Assembly: GCF_001639275.1 (NCBI RefSeq)
Contig: NZ_LWMU01000011.1
Span: forward strand, 1 to 55,935
Reading direction: 5' to 3'
Length of the DNA: 55,935 nt
From: Methanobrevibacter oralis
GTDB taxonomy: Archaea > Methanobacteriota > Methanobacteria > Methanobacteriales > Methanobacteriaceae
Part shown: positions 45,445-54,966 of the stretch, one piece after another
How positions within the stretch are numbered: the stretch's first letter is position 1
Layout of the letters: each line of letters begins with the position of its first letter
Translations under genes and position numbers: made by a program
Notes under the pieces: model-generated
Told to the model about the DNA's origin: nothing
Database searches by the model: none
Seen by the model: the letters and a program-made list of their open reading frames with translations, nothing else

Positions 45445-46236
45445 ATGAGATCTAAATTTGAATGGCTGTTTATAGTAATTACAGCAATTATCACTTTATT
45501 ATTTTTTGTTGTAATTTTTAGTATGTTTTTAATTCCTAATTTTGATGGATTTATAAAATCATTAACTTCAAGTCAAATGCTATTTGCAATAGGTCTTACA
45601 CTATCAACTTCTAGTGTATCTGCACTTCTTGTAGTGTTGTCATGTATTCCTATGGCATATACTCTTAGTAGATATCATTTTAAACTAAAATGGCTCTTTA
45701 AAATTATATTAGATATGCCAATGGCATTTCCAGAAATAGTAATAGGCATTGCACTTTTAATGTTTCTTGGAAACTATGGAATAGGCCAATACTTAGATGC
45801 ACTAGGCATTAAATTAGTTTTTAATAGTATAGCTATTATTATAGCTCAATACTTTGTAGCTTTGCCTTATGCAATAAAAATGCTTTACTCTACATTTGAT
45901 TACATAGATACTCGTTATGAGTTTGTTTCACGTAGTTTAGGATATAGCGAGTCTGATACTTTTTTTAATATAACTCTTCCATTAGCTAAACAGGGATTAT
46001 TTGCAACAATAATCATAACTCTAGCAAGATGTATTGGAACATTTGCAGCTGTATTATTTGTTGGAGGAGGTATTCTAATGAAAACAGAAACATTAGCTAT
46101 TGCAATGTATCTTAATTTATCAACAGGGGACATCGACATGGCTATTACAGCAGGAATACTTCTTGTAATTATTTCATTTATAACAATTGCCGTTATGGAA
46201 AAATATGCCAATGATAATTATTCTGAGGTGCAATAA
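45445..46236 (+). CDS. Molybdate/tungstate-type ABC permease
   Basis: ModB/WtpB-like membrane subunit of 263 residues with about six spans. Visible are PMAYTLSRYHFKLKW, DMPMAFPEIVIGIALL and the EAA loop (SRSLGYSESDTFFNITLPL) that contacts the ATPase. Its stop shares one base with the start of the ATPase gene, so translation is coupled. Confidence 0.9.
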   Translation: MRSKFEWLFIVITAIITLLFFVVIFSMFLIPNFDGFIKSLTSSQMLFAIGLTLSTSSVSALLVVLSCIPMAYTLSRYHFKLKWLFKIILDMPMAFPEIVIGIALLMFLGNYGIGQYLDALGIKLVFNSIAIIIAQYFVALPYAIKMLYSTFDYIDTRYEFVSRSLGYSESDTFFNITLPLAKQGLFATIIITLARCIGTFAAVLFVGGGILMKTETLAIAMYLNLSTGDIDMAITAGILLVIISFITIAVMEKYANDNYSEVQ

Positions 46237-47343
46237 TGTTTTTAGAAATAATAGATTTAACTGTGGATTTAGACGATTTTAAGCTAGATAAAATAAATTT
46301 TTCAGTCAATAAAGGTGAATATTTAATATTAATAGGTCCAACAGGTTCCGGTAAATCTGTTCTTCTTGAAACAATAATAGGATTTTACAGACAAAACTCA
46401 GGATTAATTAAGCTAAATGGAAAAGAAATAACTGAAGTGCTACCTGAAAAGAGAAACATTGGTATCGTATATCAAGATCATGTGCTTTTCCCAAATATGA
46501 ATGTTTATGAAAATATTAAATATGGATTGAAAAGGGATAATAGTCTCACAGATGATGAAATTGATAAAAAAATCCACAAAATGGCACGTATAATGGAAAT
46601 AGAACATATCCTAGATAGAAACATTAATACATTAAGTGGCGGTGAATCTCAACGAACAGCACTTGTTAGGACATTAATTGTAGAACCTGAACTTGTTTTA
46701 ATGGACGAACCGTTTAGTGCACTTGATGTTACAACACAAAAAAGACTAACTGAGCTTATAAAAACAATAGGAAATAATCTAGGAACAACATTTGTTCATG
46801 TAACTCATAACTTTAATGATATATGGAATTTAGCAGATAAAGTTGGGGTTATGAAAAAAGGAGAATTACATCAGATAGGCTGTTTATGAAGTATTTTCAA
46901 GACCAGAAAACGATTTTGTAGCAGATTTTGTTGGAATTCAAAATATATTTGAAGGAAAACTTAAAAAAGGTAAATCCTGCGAATCACTTGAAATAGTTAT
47001 AAATGATAATTTAGTTTTATTTAGTAATGATTATAATGTGTGTATTCATTTAGAAGAAGGGTCTAATGTTCTTGCAGCTATCAGGCCAGAAAATATTATT
47101 TTTTCTAATACAATTCAAGATTCATCGGCTAGAAATAGAGTTAAAGGAATTGTTAGAGATATTAAAATAACAGGGCCTGTTGTTAATATTGAAAGTGAAG
47201 TTGAAGGAATAATTTTTAAAGGACTGCTTACAAAAAGTTCATATGAATCTTTAGAAATTGAAATTGGAAAAGAAATATATTTAATATTCAAATCATTAAA
47301 TGTAAATGTCATTGACAGATATAATACTTTTAAAATTGAGTAA
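46236..47343 (+). pseudogene. Molybdate/tungstate-type ABC ATPase, frameshifted
   Basis: The first frame (to TGA 46887-46889) contains the whole nucleotide domain: Walker A GPTGSGKS, VYQDHVLFPNMNVYENI, signature LSGGESQRT, Walker B LVLMDEPFSALD and HVTHNFND. The normal continuation, VYEVFSRPENDFVADFVG, is in another frame from 46882, and runs through a TOBE-like regulatory domain (AIRPENIIFS) to TAA 47341-47343. A +1/-2 shift at about 46880 explains it; two missing bases would restore the usual family spacing. The ATPase core could still be made without its C-terminal domain. Confidence 0.85.
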
Positions 47344-47357
47344 TAGGAGGTTTTAAC

Positions 47358-47834
47358 ATGTATAAATCATATTATGATTCAAAGTTAGGTAAAATCATAC
47401 TTTTAAGTAAGAATAATAAATTAACAGGCCTTTATTTTGAGAATCAAAAATATCTACCATTAAATCTGGATGATTATATAAAATCTGATGATTTAGATAT
47501 ATTTGTAAAAACAAAAGAATTACTTGATAGTTATTTTAAAGGTGAAAAAGTTGATTTTTCAAAATTAGATATTGCTTTAGAAGGTAGTGATTTTAGATTA
47601 AAAGTATGGAAAATACTTTTAAAAATTCCATATGGAGAAGTTACAACATATGGGGAAATTGCATCAAAAATATCTAAAAATATGTCAGCTCAAGCAGTTG
47701 GTGGAGCAGTAGCTCACAATCCAATATCCATTATAGTTGGATGCCATAGAGTTGTTGGTAGTGATGGAAGTTTAACAGGATATGCTGGTGGAATTGAAAG
47801 AAAAATTGAACTATTAGAACTAGAAAAAATGTAA
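47358..47834 (+). CDS. ogt: Methylated-DNA-cysteine methyltransferase
   Basis: Repairs O6-alkylguanine by moving the alkyl group to its own cysteine. The C-terminal domain has FRLKVWKILLKIPYGEVTTY, the helix-turn-helix AQAVGGAVAHNP, and the acceptor Cys129 in IIVGCHRVVGSDGSLTGYAGG. The almost universal Pro before this Cys (PCHR) is Gly here (GCHR); the codon is GGA. Length (158) is normal. AGGAGG precedes ATG 47358. Confidence 0.9.
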   Translation: MYKSYYDSKLGKIILLSKNNKLTGLYFENQKYLPLNLDDYIKSDDLDIFVKTKELLDSYFKGEKVDFSKLDIALEGSDFRLKVWKILLKIPYGEVTTYGEIASKISKNMSAQAVGGAVAHNPISIIVGCHRVVGSDGSLTGYAGGIERKIELLELEKM

Positions 47835-47965
47835 TAAATTTTTTACATGGAAAACTTTTTTAGTAATATTTATTAAATCTCGGTGCTAAAATAATAATAA
47901 GTAGCTTATAAGGAAATTTCTTTTAACTACTTAAAATTTGGAGATTATATTTTTTGGTGATTGAC

Positions 47966-48511
47966 ATGGTAAATTTAAAAGGTACCAAAACAGAAGCAAA
48001 CTTACAAGCAGCTTTTGCTGGTGAGTCACAAGCACATACAAAGTATCAATACTTTGCAAGTAAAGCTAAAAAAGAAGGATATGTACAACTACATGATATT
48101 TTCATGGAAACTTCTAAAAACGAAAAAGAACATGCTAAAATCTGGTATAAACTTTTACATGATGAGGACATCCCAGACACAATAGCTAATCTTAATGAAG
48201 CCGCTGATGGTGAAAATTACGAATGGACTGATATGTATAAAACCTTTGCTGAAGAAGCTAGAGAAGAAGGCTTTGATGTTATTGCAGCATTATTTACTAT
48301 GGTTGGAGCAATTGAAAAAGAACATGAAGAAAGATACAGAACTCTACTTAAAAATGTTGAAGAAGGAACTGTATTTAAAAAAGAAAGCGAAATTGAATGG
48401 AAATGTAGTAACTGTGGACACATTGTAAAAGGATCACAAGCTCCTAAAATCTGTCCTGTATGTAAACATCCTGAAGCTTACTTCGAAGAAAGAGCTACTA
48501 ATTACAAATAG
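47966..48511 (+). CDS. Rubrerythrin
   Basis: NAD(P)H-linked peroxidase of anaerobes that removes hydrogen peroxide. Residues ~1-140 form the diiron four-helix bundle ([35 protein letters not shown]); residues ~145-180 are a rubredoxin-like FeS4 site with [10 protein letters not shown] and [11 protein letters not shown]. The frame extends to TTG 47954, but ATG 47966 with GGTGATT just upstream gives the family N-terminus ([12 protein letters not shown]). Single-gene unit ended by T-runs. Confidence 0.95.
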   Translation: MVNLKGTKTEANLQAAFAGESQAHTKYQYFASKAKKEGYVQLHDIFMETSKNEKEHAKIWYKLLHDEDIPDTIANLNEAADGENYEWTDMYKTFAEEAREEGFDVIAALFTMVGAIEKEHEERYRTLLKNVEEGTVFKKESEIEWKCSNCGHIVKGSQAPKICPVCKHPEAYFEERATNYK

Positions 48512-48512
48512 A

Positions 48513-48540
48513 TTTTTTCTTTTATTTTTTTTCTTTTTAT
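48513..48540 (+). terminator. Poly-T terminator after rubrerythrin
   Basis: Three T-rich runs (TTTTTTC, TTTTATTTTTTTTC and TTTTTAT) directly after the stop codon, the usual archaeal termination signal; no stem is needed. Confidence 0.65.
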
Positions 48541-48853
48541 AAACTTACTAATTCTTTTTTTATATTTGGAATTGAGAATAGGTAGTTTATTTAAACTGTA
48601 TAGTGATTATTTTTATCAAAACACTTTTATTTAATTCTATAGGTCTAATACTTAAATATTACTTTAACTTTAATTGCTAAGGAGCATATTCAAAGTCGTT
48701 ATTTATAATATAGTTCTAAAAATTATTACTTTATATCCTTGATTTATTTTTAAGATAAAATTCATGTATAAGTCCAAAGTTAGTTTAGCTTTAAGGATAT
48801 ATTAACTTAAAATGATGGTATGTAGTTTTAAAAATAGATATGTTATATTGTTA

Positions 48854-48923
48854 AATAGTAAAAGATAGCTTAAAACTATCTATTTACTATTGTACTTGAG
48901 TTTAATGTTTTTAAAAAAACATT
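48854..48923. other. Two strong hairpins in a 1-kb gene-free region
   Basis: Hairpin 1: AATAGTAAAAGATAG (48854-48868) pairs with CTATCTATTTACTATT (48876-48891), 15 bp with one bulge and a 7-nt loop. Hairpin 2: AATGTTTTT (48904-48912) pairs with AAAAACATT (48915-48923). They lie in the gap between rubrerythrin (ends 48511) and the ImmA-like remnant; a tandem palindrome TGTTAACA-TTTC-TGTTAACA follows at 48943-48962. Could be a small RNA, a terminator, or the operator region of the lost gene. Confidence 0.45.
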
Positions 48924-49062
48924 ATTTTAGTATTCCTAAATTTGTTAACATTTCTGTTAACACTTAATTATTTTAATTAGATAATATTTAAATATATCAA
49001 ATTTTTATCATACCTAAATTATTTTTTTTAAATAATATTCAAAACAAAATTGTACTTGCTAT

Positions 49063-49476
49063 ACAGATAATCTTGCATCATCATTATTAATGCCAAATAG
49101 TGCTTTGTATTGACTTAAAAATAAAATTTTTTCATGGAATTTAAGAGATATTATAAAATCTGAACAGTATTTTAAAATTAGTCACTTATCATTACTTTAC
49201 AGACTTTTAAGTCTTAATTTTATTAATTTAAATGAATTTAATGAATATAAGTTAAATGTAACTCATGAAACAGAAAAATTAAGTTATGATATTTCTTTTT
49301 ATAAATCATCCTCTGAAAGTCAACAATATTTTTCATTAGATGAATTAATTAGGTTTATACAAGGAGTATTTGAAAATAATAAAATTTCTCAAGGAAAACG
49401 AAGAGAAATATTATTAAAATCTTATAGAAGTGATATGATTTATGATATTGATAAAGAGTTAGGGCTTCTTGATTAA
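49063..49476 (+). pseudogene. ImmA/IrrE-family metalloprotease-like protein, decayed
   Basis: The frame reads TDNLASSLLMPNSALY, a stop at 49111, then KISHLSLLYRLLSLNFINL, LSYDISFYKSSSESQQYF, FIQGVFENNKISQGKRRE and ends KELGLLD at TAA 49474. The LASSLLMP segment corresponds to the region after the HExxH site of ImmA/IrrE proteins (FAxxLLMP). The N-terminal part with HExxH is missing. ImmA-type proteases act with XRE regulators in mobile elements and stress responses; this is a leftover. Confidence 0.6.
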
Positions 49477-49486
49477 TAGCTAATTT

Positions 49487-49537
49487 TTACCATACCTAAT
49501 TTTCACCCTTTGTAAGTGACAAAATATTTATATATAA
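49487..49537 (+). promoter_or_regulatory. Promoter of the MtrA-like gene
   Basis: TATA box TTTATATATAA at 49527-49537, giving a start about 20 nt before ATG 49583. A half site of the metal-box motif (CATACCTAA, near 49490-49498) lies upstream; the other arm is not conserved, so regulation by it is uncertain. Confidence 0.5.
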
Positions 49538-49582
49538 TAATTTTTATAATTCAAATCATAGAATGACAAGGAGGAATTATTT

Positions 49583-50143
49583 ATGGCTGATAAAAAAGCA
49601 CCTGCTGATGGTTGGCCAGTAATCAGTGGGGATTATATTGTAGGAGACCCTGAAAGTCCAGTTGCTGTTACAACTTTAGCTTCTCACATTGAAGCTGATC
49701 TTACTGGAGCAGCTATTGCGGGGCCATGTAAAACAGAAAACTTAGGAATTGAAAAAGTAGTTGCAAATATTATTTCAAACCCTAATATTAGATTTTTAAT
49801 ATTAGCTGGTGCAGAAGTACAAGGCCATATTACTGGACAAAGTTTCATGGCTTTACATGAAAATGGAGCAGATCCAGATAAAAAGAAAATTATCGGAGCT
49901 ACTGGAGCTATTCCATTTGTTGAAAATGTTCCTTTAGAAGGGGTTGAAAGGTTCCAACAACAACTGGAAATTGTTGATTTAATTGATACTGAAGATATAG
50001 GTACTATTCAATCTAAAATCAATGAATGTGTTGAAAAGGATTCTGGTGCCCTTGAAGAAAAAGAAATTGTAATTGCAATTAATGAAAATAATAAAGCTTT
50101 AGATATTAATTCTTCTGAAGAGAAAATTGAATCTGAAGCATAA
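49583..50143 (+). CDS. MtrA-like corrinoid protein without membrane anchor
   Basis: Paralogue of subunit A of tetrahydromethanopterin:coenzyme M methyltransferase, which carries the corrinoid that passes methyl from H4MPT to coenzyme M. It has [54 protein letters not shown] (His82 is the cobalt ligand) and [13 protein letters not shown]. The C-terminal part is acidic and ends at residue 186; the C-terminal membrane helix of the MtrA in the Mtr complex is missing. It therefore is a soluble corrinoid protein and stands alone, not in the mtr operon. A helper methyltransferase or storage role is inferred. Strong GGAGG before ATG 49583. Confidence 0.9.
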   Translation: MADKKAPADGWPVISGDYIVGDPESPVAVTTLASHIEADLTGAAIAGPCKTENLGIEKVVANIISNPNIRFLILAGAEVQGHITGQSFMALHENGADPDKKKIIGATGAIPFVENVPLEGVERFQQQLEIVDLIDTEDIGTIQSKINECVEKDSGALEEKEIVIAINENNKALDINSSEEKIESEA

Positions 50144-50186
50144 AAGTGGATTTTATTTTAAAAGTTCACTTTCTTATCTTTTTTTT
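50143..50186 (+). terminator. Hairpin plus T-run after the MtrA-like gene
   Basis: AAAGTGGA pairs with TTCACTTT (8 bp, one G-T pair) across a 14-nt loop starting at the stop codon, followed by a long T-run at 50179-50186. Confidence 0.6.
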
Positions 50187-50254
50187 ATCAATACATATTT
50201 TAAATAATATTTATAAAGATTATCCACTAAATATAATTATGATTGGTGAGCTTT

Positions 50255-52783
50255 ATGAATATTAATCAAAATAAATGGAAATATACTACTTATTCAGATG
50301 TTAATCCTGAAGTTAAACAATATTTTCCATTTTCTAAAGCTAGAAAAGGCCAATTAGAATTAACATCTGAAATACGCCATGCTATTGATAATGGTTATAA
50401 ATTCATTGTTTTAGAAGCTGGAACTGGAACTGGTAAATCTGTAATAGCTGCAACTCTTGCTTTAATGGCAGAAAATGCGTATATTTTAACAATGACTAAA
50501 CAACTTCAAGATCAATACTTAAATGATTTTAAAAACATAGGATTTAGACTTATTAAAGGTAAGGGAAATTATCCTTGCATGACTTATATTGATGAGGGTA
50601 TATCTGAGTCTTGTGAATTTGGAAAGTGTGTACTTCAAAATTATAATTGTAAATATAAAAAAAACTTAAACAACTTAGAGGACTGTCTTAAAGATGATTG
50701 TTGTATTTACAGAAGAGAAAAATCAATTGCACTTCATAGTGATGTGGTTATTACAAATTATTCTTATGCTAATTTAGAATTAAATAATTCGTCTGATTTT
50801 ACAAAAAGAGAGTTAATGGTTTGTGATGAAGCTCATAATTTAGAAACACAACTTATGGGTGTGTTATCTTTAGAATTGTCTAGAAAAGAATTAAAAGAGG
50901 ATATTAATTTTAATTTATCAAAAGAAGTAGTTTATAATCTTCAAATTGGTGATTACTTAACTTGGATTAATTTTATTCAAGAAATAACCAATAAATATGA
51001 GAATAAAAAAGATGAACTCGAAAAATTAGTATCTTATGATAACGTTTCTTTAACTAAGTTTTATAAAATTATTAAAAGTAAGATTGTTAAATTTTATGAA
51101 TTTTTAGAGCTAATAGAGGAATATCCTGAAAATTGGGTTTTTGATTATAATAAAAAATCCATGATAGCTTCTTTTAAACCAATTACAATAGATAATTATG
51201 CTCGTAAATTGTTATTTAATCATTGTGATAGTTGTCTTTTTATGAGTGCAACAATACTCGATTATGAGCAATTTGCTAAATGGTTAGGAATTTCAAAATC
51301 AGAAATTTATCCGATAAGGATGAAATCCCCTTTTGATGTTTCAAGAAATCCAATTAAAACATGTGATGTTGTTAATTTGTCTTACACGAAACTTAAAGAA
51401 AACTCTCCAAAAACAATTCCAGTTATTAAAAAAATCCTTAATGCTCATAAAAATGATAAAGGAATTATCCACACAATAAGTTATGATTGTAAAGATTTTA
51501 TAATGAATAATTTACATAACTCAAGATTAATTGACCATAATACCTCAAATAGAACACGTATTTTAAGAGAATTTGAAGAATCAGATAAACCTTTAGTTTT
51601 AGTTAGTCCATCAATGAATGAAGGAGTTGATTTACCTGGAGATAAGTGTAGATTTCAAATAATTTATAAAATACCATATCCAAATATCTCTGATAAACAA
51701 GTGATGATTAGAAAAGAAATGGATAATATGTGGTATGATTATAATACAGTAATCAATTTAATTCAGACTTATGGAAGAGGAATGAGATCTGAAAACGATT
51801 ATTGTAAAACATATTTCATTGATAACCGCTTAAAAGATTATGTTATAGTTGATGATTTTACATATAATTTTATTCCCGATTTTTTCAAAAAAGCAATTAA
51901 TATTGGAATGGACGATCTATCTAAATCAATTGAAGAACATTTAATAGCTTTAGGAGATGACAGAAAAGTAAATTCAATAATTGACAATAGCTATGAAGTC
52001 ACAACACTAGATGATTTTGAAAAAGTAGACTTATATCATGACTATGACACATCTAAAAGTAATGAGGCGGTATTAGAAAAGTTTGAATTAATTCAAGCTG
52101 GTAAGGATTTAATTTTTCAAAAACGTTATGATGAAGCTAGTGAATATTTTTGCTGTTTAACTAAACACAAGTATTTTATTAATGATTATTATCCGTATCG
52201 TCAGTTAGTAATTATTTATGAGAAAATAAAAGATTATAAATCTTTAGAAGAAATTATTTTTAAATTCTTAAAAAGTGGAATTTATTGTAATAATCATAAT
52301 TACTTATGGTTTATGATTAAATTAAAAAGATTTAGCGAGATTAATGATAATATAATTCAAGGATATGAAGAATATTTTAAATTAAACTCTTTAAAAAATA
52401 AATATAAATCAAATACTCCAGTTGTAATAGCTGAGAGAATTAAAGGCAGATCTTGTGATGAGTTATATCTTTTAAGTGAAAAAGAATATGATGAAATTCA
52501 AAAAGCATATGAATTAGAAGAAATTGGAAGATATCTTGAGAGAAATAATGAGTTTACAAAGGCAATTGAGCATTATTTAAAAGTAATTAAAGACCTTAAA
52601 TATTATTCATATACATTTCATAAGCAATTATGCATCGATTTTAGAAAAATAAGAGAATATAATCGTGAAATGGAAATTATCGAAGATTATTTTAAAAATC
52701 CTAAAGTGTCAAAAACAGATTATTCAGATAAATGGTTTAAAGATAGACTATTAAGTCTTAAAAAAATTAAAAAAGGAAAATAG
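50255..52783 (+). CDS. Rad3/DinG-type FeS helicase with C-terminal repeat extension
   Basis: ATP-dependent 5'-3' DNA helicase of the XPD/DinG family, 842 residues. Walker A EAGTGTGKSVIAA near residue 53-65, several Cys (CMTYIDEG, CEFGKC, YNCKYK, CLKDDCC) at 105-155 forming the FeS-cluster region, the CDEAHN box near 189, SPSMNEGVDLPG and the motif VI QTYGRGMRS. After ~620 the chain continues with helical repeats (FELIQAGKDLIFQKRYDEAS, LEEIGRYLERNNEFTKAIE) that look like TPRs. The frame opens earlier at TTG 50243, but ATG 50255 has GGTGAG just before it. Role in DNA repair or replication restart inferred. Confidence 0.9.
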   Translation: MNINQNKWKYTTYSDVNPEVKQYFPFSKARKGQLELTSEIRHAIDNGYKFIVLEAGTGTGKSVIAATLALMAENAYILTMTKQLQDQYLNDFKNIGFRLIKGKGNYPCMTYIDEGISESCEFGKCVLQNYNCKYKKNLNNLEDCLKDDCCIYRREKSIALHSDVVITNYSYANLELNNSSDFTKRELMVCDEAHNLETQLMGVLSLELSRKELKEDINFNLSKEVVYNLQIGDYLTWINFIQEITNKYENKKDELEKLVSYDNVSLTKFYKIIKSKIVKFYEFLELIEEYPENWVFDYNKKSMIASFKPITIDNYARKLLFNHCDSCLFMSATILDYEQFAKWLGISKSEIYPIRMKSPFDVSRNPIKTCDVVNLSYTKLKENSPKTIPVIKKILNAHKNDKGIIHTISYDCKDFIMNNLHNSRLIDHNTSNRTRILREFEESDKPLVLVSPSMNEGVDLPGDKCRFQIIYKIPYPNISDKQVMIRKEMDNMWYDYNTVINLIQTYGRGMRSENDYCKTYFIDNRLKDYVIVDDFTYNFIPDFFKKAINIGMDDLSKSIEEHLIALGDDRKVNSIIDNSYEVTTLDDFEKVDLYHDYDTSKSNEAVLEKFELIQAGKDLIFQKRYDEASEYFCCLTKHKYFINDYYPYRQLVIIYEKIKDYKSLEEIIFKFLKSGIYCNNHNYLWFMIKLKRFSEINDNIIQGYEEYFKLNSLKNKYKSNTPVVIAERIKGRSCDELYLLSEKEYDEIQKAYELEEIGRYLERNNEFTKAIEHYLKVIKDLKYYSYTFHKQLCIDFRKIREYNREMEIIEDYFKNPKVSKTDYSDKWFKDRLLSLKKIKKGK

Positions 52784-52785
52784 TT

Positions 52786-54222
52786 TTAAATGATAAAGAA
52801 TTTTTTTAATTTTTCTTCATCAATTTTATAACTATCTATTATTCGTCCATTTTCAAAATGTAGAACATGTGAACAGGATTCACAAATTAGTTCATAGTCA
52901 TGTGTTACAATAAATGATGTAATACCTAATTTTTGAAGGTTAACTAAAATATCGCTTACTTCTCTCATGTGTCTTAAATCAAGACCACTTGTAGGTTCAT
53001 CAAAGATTAAAATATCTTTCATTGAAGCAAGTGCACTTCCAATAGCTACTCTTTGTTTTTCACCACCAGATAATGCCATTGGGTGTGTGTCTTTTAATTT
53101 ATCTAGATTTAACTTTTTAAGTATATCTAAAGCTTTGTTTTCATCTTCTTCATCCATACTTAAAAGTAATTCTTCTAAAACACTTTCTGTAAATAGTTGG
53201 TGGTTCACATCTTGCATTACCATGAATGATCGTTTTAAACGTTTTTTATTGTTTAAAATTTCCCCATCCATCGTAAGCTTTCCTTTACAACTTCTTTCAA
53301 GTCCACAAAGGCATCTTACAAATGTTGATTTTCCTGCTCCGTTCTCACCGATAATAGCTATTATTTCATTTTGAGGAATATCGACATGCTCAATATTTAA
53401 AGCTTCATTTTTTTTATAGCTAAACTTAAAATTATCTAGTGACATTACTTTACTATCGTTGGAATAATATGTTGGATGTTTAACTTTTGTATTTTTTAAA
53501 TTTAATTCTCTTAAATTTAATTTATTAAAGTTTTTTTGTTTAAATTCATCAATAGTCCAATCATATAAGATTTCACCATTTTTTATAAATAGAACTCTAT
53601 CAACTACATCTTTTAAAAAGAATAATTTATGTTCAGCTATGACAACAGTTTTTCCTTGATTTTTCCATTCTTGGATTATATTTTCAAATTCCCAGCTTGA
53701 TTTATAATCTAAGTTTGAAGAAGGCTCATCTAAGATTATAATATCAGGGTTTACTGCTGAAACTGATGCACAAGCTATTTTCTGTTTTTCGCCACCAGAC
53801 AACTTAAAAATACTTCTATCTATGATGTTATGGATTTTATAATCTGAGGTAACTTGTTTGAATCTTTCTTCAATATCACTAACACTATAACCTAAATTTT
53901 CACAACCAAATACAATTTCACTTGTTGTATCAACATTGAAAAATTGTGTTTTAGGATTTTGAAATACAGATCCAATGTTTTCAGCTAATTTATAAATTTC
54001 TATATCTGCAATATTGTTATTTTTAAAGTAAGCCACTCCATTTTCATGACCATTATAAAAATGGGGTATTAATCCATTTAAAATACGGGTAATAGTTGTT
54101 TTACCACAACCTGATTCACCACATAATAAAATAACTTCTCCAGAAGATATGTTTAAATTAATATTTTTTAAATCATATTTTCCTTTGATATAACCAAATG
54201 ATTTATTTTCTATTTTAAACAA
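52786..54222 (-). CDS. ECF transporter ATPase, two ABC domains fused
   Basis: 478 residues with two complete ABC domains, the A1 and A2 subunits of an energy-coupling-factor importer. Domain 1: GESGCGKTT, VFQNPKTQFF, LSGGEKQK, ILDEPSSNLD. Domain 2 from ~residue 260: GENGAGKST, VMQDVNHQLF, LSGGEKQR, IFDEPTSGLD. The start is TTG 54222 with GGAGGG well spaced upstream; it overlaps the T-component stop by 8 nt. Fused A1A2 ATPases go with MptD-type S components in this group, matching the gene order here. Confidence 0.92.
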   Translation of the reverse strand: MFKIENKSFGYIKGKYDLKNINLNISSGEVILLCGESGCGKTTITRILNGLIPHFYNGHENGVAYFKNNNIADIEIYKLAENIGSVFQNPKTQFFNVDTTSEIVFGCENLGYSVSDIEERFKQVTSDYKIHNIIDRSIFKLSGGEKQKIACASVSAVNPDIIILDEPSSNLDYKSSWEFENIIQEWKNQGKTVVIAEHKLFFLKDVVDRVLFIKNGEILYDWTIDEFKQKNFNKLNLRELNLKNTKVKHPTYYSNDSKVMSLDNFKFSYKKNEALNIEHVDIPQNEIIAIIGENGAGKSTFVRCLCGLERSCKGKLTMDGEILNNKKRLKRSFMVMQDVNHQLFTESVLEELLLSMDEEDENKALDILKKLNLDKLKDTHPMALSGGEKQRVAIGSALASMKDILIFDEPTSGLDLRHMREVSDILVNLQKLGITSFIVTHDYELICESCSHVLHFENGRIIDSYKIDEEKLKKFFII

Positions 54223-54958
54223 TTGTTATCCCTCCAAATTTAGATAAAATAAAAAGTAAAAATCCAATGATTACAACTGCAGATACTATAATATCACTTT
54301 TTCCAAAATTAATTTCGCAAATATTTGTTCGCTCATTTGGATTACTAAGTCCTCTTGAAAGTGATGCTGCTGTAAGTTCATCACTTGTTTTAACTGCATT
54401 AATTAGAATTGGAATAAATAAATACTCAATTAATTTATGAGGAGCTTTTAGAGAATCAATATTTAATCCAATACCTCTCATTTTCATTGCATCTCTAATA
54501 GCTTTAATATCTTCAAATACGGTTGGAACATATCTAAAGATTACAGATATTGGTATTGTAACATATCGAGGCATTTTAATTTGCTCAAGTGAAGCTATTA
54601 TTTCGCTTACTTTAGTAGTTATAAAAAAGTACACAGCCATCAGTCCAATAGGCAACATTCTAGCAAAGGTATAAGAAAATCCAACAACAAAAATATTTAA
54701 AATTCCAGTTGTAGATTCAACTAAATATATCTGTGATAGTTTAGCTAATATAAACATTATTATATAAATAATAGCTATTTTCTTATGATTTGATAAAAAT
54801 AAGCAGAAAAATGGAATAAGAGAAAAAACTACAGTTATATATAATGGTACTTCTGTAAAAGCCATAAAACTTAACAAAACTAATGAAAATAGCTTTGTTC
54901 TAGGATCTAGTTTTAATATTCCATTTTCTGAATTCTTATCGTATGAACTAAGTTCCAT
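54215..54958 (-). CDS. ECF transporter T component (EcfT)
   Basis: Membrane scaffold (CbiQ/EcfT family) of 247 residues linking the ATPases to the substrate-binding membrane protein. It begins KLDPRTKLFSLVLLSFMAF, typical of EcfT, has about five spans, and contains the coupling-helix signature AIRDAMKMRGIGLN near residue 155 (ARG-type motif) and AASLSRGLSNP near 213. Translation is coupled to the following ATPase gene. Transported substrate depends on the S component. Confidence 0.92.
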   Translation of the reverse strand: MELSSYDKNSENGILKLDPRTKLFSLVLLSFMAFTEVPLYITVVFSLIPFFCLFLSNHKKIAIIYIIMFILAKLSQIYLVESTTGILNIFVVGFSYTFARMLPIGLMAVYFFITTKVSEIIASLEQIKMPRYVTIPISVIFRYVPTVFEDIKAIRDAMKMRGIGLNIDSLKAPHKLIEYLFIPILINAVKTSDELTAASLSRGLSNPNERTNICEINFGKSDIIVSAVVIIGFLLFILSKFGGITIV

Positions 54959-54966
54959 TTAAACGC

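Noticed and set aside
47038-47343. Separate small protein after the importer ATPase
   Set aside because: Its frame runs back without a stop to about 46882 and gives the missing C-terminus of the ATPase, so it is part of one frameshifted gene.
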